Source: an uncultured Caulobacterales bacterium (GTDB taxonomy: Bacteria; Pseudomonadota; Alphaproteobacteria; Caulobacterales; Maricaulaceae). From it: a DNA stretch of 64,000 nucleotides. A program made the translations under genes and the position numbers. Positions 56,465 through 64,000 of the stretch are shown here, one piece after another (position 1 is the stretch's first letter; each line of letters opens with the position of its first letter). The stretch lies in contig CANNER010000002.1 in assembly GCA_947503715.1 (NCBI GenBank), positions 248,001 through 312,000 on the forward strand, given 5' to 3'. The notes beneath the pieces were generated by a model. The model saw only the letters and a program-made list of their open reading frames with translations, was not told the origin of the DNA and did no database searches.

Positions 56465-56997
56465 ACCGCAATATTCGGCACGGTCCAAACAAGGCCGTGC
56501 CACTCACCTATAGAGTCATAATGTGCGGTGAAGTCTCTTTCAGGTGCGCGCAGATAATTTAGACGATTCATGACGGCTTGTGACGTCAGATTATCAGGCG
56601 CTGTATAGGTTATAATATCTGAAATGCGGCAGCGCTTTTGAATGTCATATTGCGCAGCCAGTGCCGCTTCCGTCGCATAACCTTTACCCCAAGCTTCGGG
56701 CAAGAGCCGCCAGCCAATTTCGACGTGTGTGCCGAGACATTGATGGTCTTTGACGCGGATACATCCGACAGCGCCCAAAAATGTTCCGGTCTTATCCGTC
56801 ACTTTCCACCGCGTGAAATCATCCTCGCGATAAGCTTGCCGATATCTTTCAAAAGACGTCAACGCTTCCGCCTTACTCAAGGTGCGTCCAAAATCGCGGC
56901 TCGCCAGCGGGTCACCATAGAGGCGAACCAGAAGTGGACCGTCATCCGCGTCCCAAGAGGAGAGGGTCAGACGGTCGGTTTCCAGTCTGAACGTCAT
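56461..56997 (-). CDS. GNAT family N-acetyltransferase (RimJ/RimL type)
   Basis: Acetyl-CoA-dependent acetyltransferase. ETDRLTLSSWDADD is the usual N-terminus of the RimJ/RimL-like group, and EIGWRLLPEAWGKGYATEA contains the acetyl-CoA pyrophosphate loop. 178 residues. Substrate unknown. The start codon follows the stop of the OYE-like gene without a gap, so they form one leftward operon. Confidence 0.87.
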   Translation of the reverse strand: MTFRLETDRLTLSSWDADDGPLLVRLYGDPLASRDFGRTLSKAEALTSFERYRQAYREDDFTRWKVTDKTGTFLGAVGCIRVKDHQCLGTHVEIGWRLLPEAWGKGYATEAALAAQYDIQKRCRISDIITYTAPDNLTSQAVMNRLNYLRAPERDFTAHYDSIGEWHGLVWTVPNIAV

Positions 56998-58278
56998 TTA
57001 TCCGCGCGCCTCTAACCACGCCTTGTAGCGTTTGGTCAGACGGGACGTTCTGATCTGTTGCCCAATCGTGGCGAGCAGGGCGTTTTGCTTAGGCTTTGTG
57101 GGTTTTCCGTCACCGAGGCGATAAAGCTGTTGCTTGGTCATCGCCATGGTCGCAAGGGCGGCGAGGCCTTTATCCTTCCACGTCGCCGTATTGATCGTGA
57201 TCTCGGTACGTTCCCCGTCCTGCCAATCCGCGACGAGTTGCGGATTAAACGCAAAAGCGCGCCCAATCCCGACCATATCGACACCGGCCTCGGCCAGTGC
57301 CGTTTCCGCCGTTTCGTGCTTCGTCACGCCGCCCGTCACCATGAGCGGCATTTTCGCGGTCTCGGAAATGCGCTTGGCAAAGTCGAAGAAATAAAGCTCG
57401 CGTTTTTCTGTGGAGCTCTCAACGCGACCATCCTCGGATTGGCCCATCATGGCAGAACTCTCATAGCTACCGCCGGAAATCTCGACGAAATCCACGGCTT
57501 CCTCATTTAACCAGGCGACGACTTGCTCGGAATCTGCAATATCAAAACCTCCTTTTTGGAAATCCGCACTGTTGAGTTTCACGCCGACAATAAATTCCGG
57601 ATCAACGCGGTCCCGTATGGCGCGGATGATCTCCAACAGGAACCGCGCGCGGTTCTCCAGCGATCCGCCAAATTCATCCTCGCGTAGATTGGTGAGCGGC
57701 GAGAGGAATTGCGCGACGAGATAGCCATGCGCGCCGTGAACCTGCACGCCGTCAAACCCCGCCGCCTGCGCGGCAAAAGCAGTTTCCGCAAAGCGGCGTA
57801 TAAGGCCGCGAATTTCGTCAATCGTCAGGGCGCGAGCGGGCGCGAACATTTTGTCCGCCATGCCTGATAGCGTCACTTTCGTATCTGATGCCGAAACCGC
57901 CTGCGTGCCCATGGCGGCAAAGACCTGCCGCCCGGGGTGAGAGATTTGCATCACGAATTTCGACCCTCCGGCCTGTCCGGCTCTCGCCCAATGCTGGAAC
58001 CGATGGCGCGTGTCGGGATTGTCCAATGTGCCTTGCTCCAGCACGACGCCCCCCGGTCCCGTCATGGCCGTCGGGTCCACCATCACATTGCCGGACAGGA
58101 TGATACCCGGTCCGGCATCGGCTGCCTCGTTGGCCCAAGCTGTGTAAAGATTAATCAGGGCGTCGCCGGGCACCTGTCCGCCCTCCGCCATATTCTCCTC
58201 CATTGCCGCCTTTGCGAGACGGTTCTGAATAACGGTGCCATTGGGCAGTTTAAGGGGGCTAAAGAGGGTAGGGGTCAT
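56998..58278 (-). CDS. NADH:flavin oxidoreductase (old yellow enzyme-like)
   Basis: FMN-dependent oxidoreductase of the OYE/2,4-dienoyl-CoA reductase barrel family. HGAHGYLVAQFLSPLTN and REDEFGGSLENRARFLLEI are the signature, and VDMVGIGRAF lies at the FMN-phosphate end. 426 residues; no iron-sulfur Cys cluster or second dinucleotide domain, so it is the short type. Substrate unknown. Precedes the acetyltransferase gene in one operon. Confidence 0.9.
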   Translation of the reverse strand: MTPTLFSPLKLPNGTVIQNRLAKAAMEENMAEGGQVPGDALINLYTAWANEAADAGPGIILSGNVMVDPTAMTGPGGVVLEQGTLDNPDTRHRFQHWARAGQAGGSKFVMQISHPGRQVFAAMGTQAVSASDTKVTLSGMADKMFAPARALTIDEIRGLIRRFAETAFAAQAAGFDGVQVHGAHGYLVAQFLSPLTNLREDEFGGSLENRARFLLEIIRAIRDRVDPEFIVGVKLNSADFQKGGFDIADSEQVVAWLNEEAVDFVEISGGSYESSAMMGQSEDGRVESSTEKRELYFFDFAKRISETAKMPLMVTGGVTKHETAETALAEAGVDMVGIGRAFAFNPQLVADWQDGERTEITINTATWKDKGLAALATMAMTKQQLYRLGDGKPTKPKQNALLATIGQQIRTSRLTKRYKAWLEARG

Positions 58279-58320
58279 GCGGGAATTTCCAAAACTGTTC
58301 GGACCTGCTATAAGGTCTTT

Positions 58321-59067
58321 ATGCGCATCATACCAACCCTCGTCCTTGTTGCTGGCCTATGCGTTAGCGCAGATAGTTTTGCGCAGGACGCCCCTTTTCG
58401 GAATATTGCAGATGAGGCCGACCCGCAAGTGATTGCATTTATCGGAAAAAAGATATTCGTCGAAGAACGCAATCTCAAAACAACCATGATGATTAAAGAT
58501 GGTTCAGGCAATTTGGTTGAAAGGGTCATGTCAAATTTTGATAGTCGTTATGAAGCGCGGTATAGAATTTTGGACTGGATTGTAGAGCCGGAGTCGCCTC
58601 GACCAGAAATCGATTTTACCGCCTATGACCATTACAGTAATCCACGTTTCCCAAAGGTCGAAACACCTCTCCTTTTTCTAGAAAAACATGATGGGCAATG
58701 GTTTCACAGCAAGTATCTGTTTTATGATGTCTCCAAGACGACGGATGAAGATTGGGCAATTTGCGGAATTCCCGACAGATATAAAGGTAACGGGGACGGG
58801 GGTTTGGATTTCGTTGAGCCGCTATCATTTCTGAAGCCGGATATAGAGAAACCTTGCATTTCCGGTACACGTGCGAAGCGTATTTTTGATTACCAAAACG
58901 TGACACGTTTTCTGCCTGACCAGTGGCATCGCGCCTGTAATTTACAACTTGGGTATCCAACAAATACCCTCATTGGTACGGGATCACACCCGACAGCCAA
59001 AGAGGAGAAAGATGCAGCCCGTTATAAAGTCTGTATTGATAAAAAGCGTTTCGAGGCGTTCAAATAA
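58321..59067 (+). CDS. secreted protein of unknown function
   Basis: Not recognised. ATG 58321 opens a good Sec signal (MRIIPTLVLVAGLCVSADSFAQ), 248 residues. The mature part has no known motif; four Cys (AICG, KPCIS, RACN, YKVCID) suggest disulfides. The open frame runs 384 bases further upstream, but that part overlaps the divergent OYE-like gene and does not look coding. Composition is more AT-rich than the surroundings. Confidence 0.72.
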   Translation: MRIIPTLVLVAGLCVSADSFAQDAPFRNIADEADPQVIAFIGKKIFVEERNLKTTMMIKDGSGNLVERVMSNFDSRYEARYRILDWIVEPESPRPEIDFTAYDHYSNPRFPKVETPLLFLEKHDGQWFHSKYLFYDVSKTTDEDWAICGIPDRYKGNGDGGLDFVEPLSFLKPDIEKPCISGTRAKRIFDYQNVTRFLPDQWHRACNLQLGYPTNTLIGTGSHPTAKEEKDAARYKVCIDKKRFEAFK

Positions 59068-59073
59068 CTTGAT

Positions 59074-59331
59074 TTAAGGACTCCGTCGCCAAGCTTTCCA
59101 CAAGCCCAAACTACTAATGGCCAGCCATGCAATTTCAATCACGAAGCTCGCAAGATTAAAGCTGTAATAGAGCGAGATGAGGATGAGGACGGCGCCAAGC
59201 CCGTTCCCCGCAGAATAGCGCCAACCCTTCGGGTCAATCCGCTCCAGCGTCAGCGCGCCGTAAGTCAGCAGGATTAACCCCACGCCGAGAAGGCCGATGA
59301 GGTCTGGGAGTGTGGGGGCATCAAATGTCAT
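59074..59331 (-). CDS. CBU_0592-like small membrane protein
   Basis: 85 residues with three membrane segments: LIGLLGVGLILLTYGAL, SAGNGLGAVLILISLYYSFN and VIEIAWLAISSLGLW. The pattern of Asn-Gly-Leu-Gly-Ala followed by E-x-x-W-x-x-I-S is that of the CBU_0592 domain. Function unknown. Confidence 0.75.
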   Translation of the reverse strand: MTFDAPTLPDLIGLLGVGLILLTYGALTLERIDPKGWRYSAGNGLGAVLILISLYYSFNLASFVIEIAWLAISSLGLWKAWRRSP

Positions 59332-59382
59332 GGCGGAGGGCTTTGGCGGTCAAGAAGTAAGGGGTCAAGCGATGAACGCGCT

Positions 59383-60003
59383 CTATAGATTCACCCGCCG
59401 CATCGTCAGATTAATTCGTCCGCCTTTCGGAACGAGGGCGCTCTGCCCGTAATCGACTTTACTGATCCCGTGATAGCAGCGACGGGCCTCTTTCGCGAGG
59501 ACGACGACATCGCCGGAGAGGAGTTTGACGCCCTGCGTCTTACCGCCACGCTGTGGACCGCCAATCCGAAACATAGCCGGATCGCCGAGACTGACCGAGA
59601 CGACGGGGGCGTTGACGGCCAGCTCGTCACGGTCAACATGCATCCCCATTTTCGCGCCGTCTTTATACCAATTAATGAGGCAGGCTTCCGGCAGGTCGGG
59701 CCAGTCTGTGACGTCTTGCCAAAGCTTGGTGAGGATGTCGGGTAAGGGCGGCCATGGCGCGCCCGTTTTGGGATGTTGCGCCTCATATCGATAACCACCT
59801 TCTTTATCCGTCACCCAGCCCAATGGCCCGAAATTGCTCATCACGACGGAAAGTGGTGTGCCTGTGCGTGGCATGCGGGGTTGGAAAAACGGTGCGGTTT
59901 CCGTGGCCGTTCTGACCTCCGCAATCAGCGTTTCTTGTTCTGCGGGCGAGAAATAGAGCGGGTAATGCGCAAACCCATCGGGAAAGTCGGATGGCTTAGC
60001 CAA
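59383..60003 (-). CDS. alkB: alpha-ketoglutarate-dependent DNA/RNA demethylase AlkB
   Basis: Direct repair of N-alkylated bases. NWYKDGAKMGMHVDRDE has the Fe ligands H122 and D124, and H178 (RRCYHGIS) completes the triad. GGRINLTMRRV carries the two Arg that bind 2-oxoglutarate (R196, R202). 206 residues is typical. Its first 8 bp overlap the end of the phosphate transporter gene, so both belong to one leftward operon. Confidence 0.93.
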   Translation of the reverse strand: MAKPSDFPDGFAHYPLYFSPAEQETLIAEVRTATETAPFFQPRMPRTGTPLSVVMSNFGPLGWVTDKEGGYRYEAQHPKTGAPWPPLPDILTKLWQDVTDWPDLPEACLINWYKDGAKMGMHVDRDELAVNAPVVSVSLGDPAMFRIGGPQRGGKTQGVKLLSGDVVVLAKEARRCYHGISKVDYGQSALVPKGGRINLTMRRVNL

Positions 60004-61546
60004 ACAGGGCGCGCATAATAAAAAAGATGACGGCGGAAAGCAGTCCGGCGAGGGGGACGGTCAGAACCCAAGCGGCGACAATTTTCAGAAGCAGTTTCCG
60101 CTCAACCAAACGCGGGCGGTGCTTCTTTTTCATTGCCCGCCAATCCCGTGCCGTCGGGCCGGAGGTCTGGGCGGCAAACTCCTTCATCAGGCCGCGACGC
60201 TCATTCAAAACGGCGGCCTCATAGCGCGCGGTGAAATCTGCTGCGACGCCAAAGGTCTGTGCGACCCACACATCCCGGGCTTTCTCTCGCGCCTGCAAGG
60301 CTTCGCGCAGGAAGCCGATGCCGAAAATCCCACCAATGGTAATATGCGTGGAGGAGACGGGCAGGCCGAGCTGGCTGGCAATAATCACGGTAATGGCCGC
60401 AGCCAGCGCGACACAGAATGCACGGGTCATATTAAGGGTCGTGATTTCAGAGCCAACCGTGCGGATGAGCTTCGGCCCGTAAAGCGCCAGACCGACGGCA
60501 ATACCCGCCGCACCGACCAGCATAACCCAGAGCGGAATACCGGCTTTGGACGCGATCTCTCCGGATTGGACCGCGGTGTTAATGGCCGCCAGTGGACCGA
60601 CGGCATTGGCCACGTCATTTGCGCCATGGGCAAAGGAGAGCAGTGTTGCCGCCACGATGAGCGGGATCATGAAGAGATGGTCGACGCCCTTCTTCGTGTT
60701 TTTTTCGACCTTTGGCGCGCGTCTGACGAGGGCGGCGGTTAGCGCCAGAACGCCTAATCCGATGACGAACCCGACACCCAGTGCGGGCAGAAATTCGAAT
60801 GGAATGATTTTCTTTAGGCCTTTGAGGATCAAATAGGTCGAAAAAGACCAGGCCATAACCCCGACGAGAAGCGGGACAATTTTCTTGGCCGAACCTTCAA
60901 TATCATTTTGATAGAGCACGGTCCGTTTGACGAAATAGAGTGTTAGCGCCGCAATGCCGCCGCCCATGGCGGGGCTGATGACCCAACTGGCAACGATGCG
61001 ACTGACCTCGGACCAATCCGCAATCGCCCAGCCACCCGCCGCGATGCCGGCGCCCATGACTCCGCCGACAATGGAATGGGTCGTGGAGACGGGAGCTCCG
61101 ATAAAGGTGGCGAGGTTGAGCCAGAGGGCTGCCGCGAACAGGGCCGAGGCCATGACCCAGACAAAGACTTCCAACTCGCCCTCGAAATAACTGGGGTCGA
61201 TAATGCCGCTCTTGATCGTGGAGACCACATCGCCCCCCGCAATCAATGCCCCTGCCGCTTCCGCGATAAAGGCAATGATAATTGCCGCGCCGAGGCCGAG
61301 CGCGCCTGAGCCGACGGCGGGGCCGACATTATTAGCGACATCATTCGCGCCAATATTCATGGCCATATAGCCGCCGACAACGGCCGCAAAGATCAGAAAG
61401 CTGGGATCATTGGACAGGTCGCCAAAGCTCTGCTGCACAAAAACATAGATAATGACGAGGAACAGCACCGCGCCCAATAGGCGGAGCATGTCTTTACCGT
61501 TCAGCCGTTTGACGGAGGCGGGGGATGTAGGCCCGGAATCGGACAT
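59996..61546 (-). CDS. inorganic phosphate transporter, PiT family
   Basis: Low-affinity phosphate/metal symporter. The two duplicated signature regions are MNIGANDVANNVGPAVGSG and FAHGANDVANAVGPLAA, each with GANDVAN. GAPVSTTHSIVGG and GLPVSSTHITIGG are the second repeat pair. About eleven helices over 516 residues, with a long cytosolic loop before the last helix. Confidence 0.93.
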   Translation of the reverse strand: MSDSGPTSPASVKRLNGKDMLRLLGAVLFLVIIYVFVQQSFGDLSNDPSFLIFAAVVGGYMAMNIGANDVANNVGPAVGSGALGLGAAIIIAFIAEAAGALIAGGDVVSTIKSGIIDPSYFEGELEVFVWVMASALFAAALWLNLATFIGAPVSTTHSIVGGVMGAGIAAGGWAIADWSEVSRIVASWVISPAMGGGIAALTLYFVKRTVLYQNDIEGSAKKIVPLLVGVMAWSFSTYLILKGLKKIIPFEFLPALGVGFVIGLGVLALTAALVRRAPKVEKNTKKGVDHLFMIPLIVAATLLSFAHGANDVANAVGPLAAINTAVQSGEIASKAGIPLWVMLVGAAGIAVGLALYGPKLIRTVGSEITTLNMTRAFCVALAAAITVIIASQLGLPVSSTHITIGGIFGIGFLREALQAREKARDVWVAQTFGVAADFTARYEAAVLNERRGLMKEFAAQTSGPTARDWRAMKKKHRPRLVERKLLLKIVAAWVLTVPLAGLLSAVIFFIMRALFG

Positions 61547-61689
61547 AGAACACTCACTTGTAAATGGCTAACCTCGGAAAACCCATTGGCGCGACGTTTC
61601 GCCCGAGTCCAGCCCTATCCGCGAAATCTCTCGCCGGATGTGACAGAAATTTCAGATGCGTGAAGCGGGACGTGCGTTAGGGTCGGATC

Positions 61690-62355
61690 ATGCGTACCCT
61701 TCTAAGTCTCCTCCCGATTATCGCTTTGGCGGCTTGTAGCCCGACGGAGGCGCAAGTTCCGCCTGTGACGGTGCCAGAACCTGAGCGTGTTGCGGTTATG
61801 TCGACATTAGCGGTCGACCCAGCCGCCCAGCCGCTCGTCACGGCGGCACGGGATCGGTTAAAGGCCAATGTTCGATATGATGGTGCCTATATCGGGTTGG
61901 ATTATCCCGGCGGGGACGTGCCCGCCCATATCGGGGTCTGCACGGATGTCGTGATCCGGTCCTACCGCGCGGCCTACGGCTTCGACCTGCAAAAATCCGT
62001 ACATGAGGATATGCGCGAGAATTTCGCGACTTACCCCACAAATTGGGGTTTAACCCGCCCCGATAAAAATATCGATCACCGTCGCGTCCCGAATTTGGAG
62101 ACGTGGTTCACCCGCGCGGGATATGACATCCCCATCAGCGCGACACCCACCATCTATCAACCCGGCGATATTGTCAGTTGGCGCTTGGATAGCGGGTCGG
62201 GTTCAGGCGGCCTGCCACATATCGGCATCGTCTCAGATAAAGTCTCAAGAAACGGCACACCGCTCATCATCCACAATATCGGTCGCGGACCGGAAGAAAG
62301 TGGCATTCTCTTTGACCACACGATTACGGGGCATTTTCGCTATTGGGTGAGGTGA
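61690..62355 (+). CDS. DUF1287 domain lipoprotein
   Basis: Signal ends LAAC (Cys16), so likely a lipoprotein. The DUF1287 domain shows YDGAYIGLDYPGGDVP, GVCTDVVIRSYR and HIGIVSD, an NlpC/P60-like Cys and His layout suggesting a peptidase or amidase fold. 221 residues. Function unknown; cell wall is the likely target. Confidence 0.82.
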   Translation: MRTLLSLLPIIALAACSPTEAQVPPVTVPEPERVAVMSTLAVDPAAQPLVTAARDRLKANVRYDGAYIGLDYPGGDVPAHIGVCTDVVIRSYRAAYGFDLQKSVHEDMRENFATYPTNWGLTRPDKNIDHRRVPNLETWFTRAGYDIPISATPTIYQPGDIVSWRLDSGSGSGGLPHIGIVSDKVSRNGTPLIIHNIGRGPEESGILFDHTITGHFRYWVR

Positions 62356-62389
62356 TGTATATGAAGTTTATGTGTTTATATATAGAATC

Positions 62390-62417
62390 TTGTATAAATG
62401 CATAAACTCTCTATATT
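62390..62417 (+). promoter_or_regulatory. promoter of the orphan ATPase gene, probably leaderless
   Basis: -35 TTGTAT (62390-62395), 16-bp spacer, -10 TATATT (62412-62417). Transcription would start about six bases later, at or next to the A of the ATG (62424). No Shine-Dalgarno precedes the ATG. Confidence 0.5.
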
Positions 62418-62423
62418 TGAGCT

Positions 62424-63599
62424 ATGGATCCCGTGAGAAACCCCTTTGCGCCCGGTGCGGGCGCGCCGCCCCCTGAACTTGTTGGACGCGCAGATGTTCT
62501 TTCATCAATTGATGTTGCTATTCGACGCGCCGCTTTGGGGAAGCCCGCCCGTAGTCACATGCTTTTGGGTTTGAGGGGGACGGGTAAAACGGTTCTGCTG
62601 CATCATACCGCGATTAAAGCGCAGGACATGAAAGATATTCTGGTTTGGGAGGCAATGATTGAGGCTCCTGAAGGTGGAGACTTGCCAAAGCTTATTTTTC
62701 CGCTTCTTCGCGCCATCCTGAGAAAACTTTCCGTCATAGAAGCCTCGAAAAAAGCCGCTTATTCGGGCCTACGCGCATTAAGAAGTTTCGCCTCTGCCTT
62801 TAAGCTTGAAGTCGGAGCTGCCAGTCTAAGTGTGGATCCAGAACCCGGAGTCGCCGATAGCGGGGACCTTTTATTGGACCTTTCTGAGCTTTTTGTTCGA
62901 ATTGGCACTGCAGCCAAAGATGCGGGCGGTGTTTTTCTACTCTTATTAGATGAAGTGCAATATTTGAGCGCTCTTGAGCTTTCAGCAATTATCACATCTT
63001 TGCACAAATGCAGCCAAGCTACGCTACCCGTTATATTTATTGGAGGGGGCTTGCCACAGGTTGCGGGGTTGGCTGGAAATGCAAAATCTTATGCGGAACG
63101 CCTCTTCGATTACCATGTAATTGGGCCGCTCTCGGAGCATGAGTCGCGGAAAGCTGTCCAGCAACCGATACTTGATGAAGGCGAGTCGATCACGTCGGAG
63201 GCTTTGGACCAGATCGTCGCTGACACGATGGGTTACCCTTACTTTCTGCAGGAATGGGGGTATCATGCGTGGAATGTGGCAGAGGAGTCCCCCATAAATA
63301 TCGCAGACGCAGTAGCGGCCCGTGAAAATGCCATCCGACGACTGGATGAAGGGTTTTTCAAAGTTCGTCTCGACCGTCTGACACCGAAAGAGCGGGAATA
63401 TGTACATGCAATGGCTTCATTAGGTCGTGAGGGGCCCTACCGTTCCGGCGATATTGCGCAAAAACTTGGCGAGGCTTCTAATAGACTTGGGCCTAGGCGC
63501 GCTGCCATTATCAAAAAAGGTATGATTTATAGTCCTGATCATGGGGATGCGGATTTTACAGTTCCGGGTTTTGCAGATTATTTGCAGAGGCTTGTGTAA
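62424..63599 (+). CDS. orphan AAA/STAND-like ATP-binding protein
   Basis: 391 residues. Walker A is GLRGTGKT (49-56), Walker B FLLLLDEVQ with D176-E177, and a later GGLPQ could be sensor 1. A C-terminal winged-helix-like part (TPKEREYVHAMASLG) follows. It resembles the archaeal-type ATPase/Orc1-like P-loop family of unknown role, which is often mobile or linked to defence. It stands alone between DUF1287 and dnaK, with an AT-rich promoter. Confidence 0.8.
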   Translation: MDPVRNPFAPGAGAPPPELVGRADVLSSIDVAIRRAALGKPARSHMLLGLRGTGKTVLLHHTAIKAQDMKDILVWEAMIEAPEGGDLPKLIFPLLRAILRKLSVIEASKKAAYSGLRALRSFASAFKLEVGAASLSVDPEPGVADSGDLLLDLSELFVRIGTAAKDAGGVFLLLLDEVQYLSALELSAIITSLHKCSQATLPVIFIGGGLPQVAGLAGNAKSYAERLFDYHVIGPLSEHESRKAVQQPILDEGESITSEALDQIVADTMGYPYFLQEWGYHAWNVAEESPINIADAVAARENAIRRLDEGFFKVRLDRLTPKEREYVHAMASLGREGPYRSGDIAQKLGEASNRLGPRRAAIIKKGMIYSPDHGDADFTVPGFADYLQRLV

Positions 63600-63665
63600 C
63601 TCTGAATTCTGAAGAAGCTAGAATCAGATATCCTTTGCGCCAGCAGAAAAATCTCTCCCCCAGCC

Positions 63666-63691
63666 CTTGCGAGTCAGGTCCTGCGCCCCAT
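63666..63691 (+). promoter_or_regulatory. heat-shock (RpoH/sigma-32) promoter of dnaK
   Basis: CTTG (63666-63669), 16 bases, CCCCAT (63686-63691) matches the sigma-32 consensus (CTTG and CCCCAT) at proper spacing. It lies about 115 bp before the dnaK start, leaving a leader of just over 100 nt. Confidence 0.75.
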
Positions 63692-63802
63692 ATCGGGTCC
63701 AGAACGAGGGTCAGACCGTGCAACCGGTATGTTGTCCTGCCCTCATTATTGATATCCGCGGATGCCGCATGATGCAGGTCCGCCAAAGAATTTGGAGCAT
63801 GA

Positions 63803-64000
<198 letters not shown>

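Noticed and set aside
57937-58320. 128-codon upstream extension of the secreted protein at 58321
   Set aside because: Lies opposite the OYE-like gene, and the signal peptide starts cleanly at 58321.

Overview
The window reads as a chromosome segment of a marine alphaproteobacterium of the Caulobacterales/Maricaulales (Hyphomonadaceae-like) kind, immediately beside the replication origin. The evidence is gene order: a PPSR-type regulator (cut by the left edge), maf, aroE, coaE and dnaQ follow one another with 4-bp start/stop overlaps, the arrangement that lies just right of the origin in Caulobacter. It is followed by mnmE-mnmG-rsmG-parA-parB with four perfect 16-bp parS sites. The right edge cuts dnaK, which has a clear heat-shock promoter. 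The genus-level guess is inference; no rRNA or tRNA gene was found.

Layout. 1-3.3 kb: origin-side operon. 3.3-4.2 kb: periplasmic glycerophosphodiesterase lipoprotein. 4.2-10 kb: tRNA modification (MnmE/MnmG), RsmG and the ParABS segregation system. 10-13.7 kb: YhaO/YhaN-like nuclease-ATPase pair. 13.7-20.2 kb: leftward leuS-lptE-holA-mscS operon, preceded by a LuxR-type regulator and a DUF3576 lipoprotein. 20.4-22.9 kb: porin with a long P/Q/Y-rich N-terminus, then an AT-rich secreted protein. 22.9-33.5 kb: housekeeping and envelope genes (TenI-acetyltransferase fusion, YggS, PagL, L,D-transpeptidase, OmpR-type response regulator, cupin, YhhN, Xth, LolA, PfkB kinase, ATP-grasp, PhyH, EamA).

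33.5-35.6 kb: an accessory island with about 800 bp of highly structured non-coding DNA (a 16-bp stem with a pseudoknot, several further hairpins, a REPIN-like inverted pair), then an isolated AT-rich gene with a PD-(D/E)XK nuclease motif. This is the best candidate for an undescribed locus. 35.6-43.7 kb: nth, FMN reductase, TolB/TPR membrane protein, dapB, IalB-like protein, and an LplT-like transporter + PlsC + TetR operon. The TetR gene is divergent from an SDR gene, with two matching operators between them. 44.7-49 kb: a run of lipoprotein genes (one Sel1-like gene broken by an in-frame stop, a DUF917 protein with a Tat-lipoprotein signal, an unknown lipoprotein, a WG-repeat lipoprotein). 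49-64 kb: second MscS channel, GH16 glucanase, argG, P/Q-rich membrane protein, glutamate dehydrogenase, flavin enzymes, AlkB, PiT phosphate transporter, DUF1287, an orphan ATPase that looks leaderless, and dnaK.

Themes are replication/segregation next to the origin, outer-membrane maintenance (LptE, LolA, PagL, porin, many lipoproteins, phospholipid recycling), and DNA repair (DnaQ, Xth, Nth, AlkB, YhaN/O). Base composition is moderately GC-rich throughout, except for AT-rich patches at about 22.2-22.9, 34.2-35.6 and 58.3-59.1 kb.
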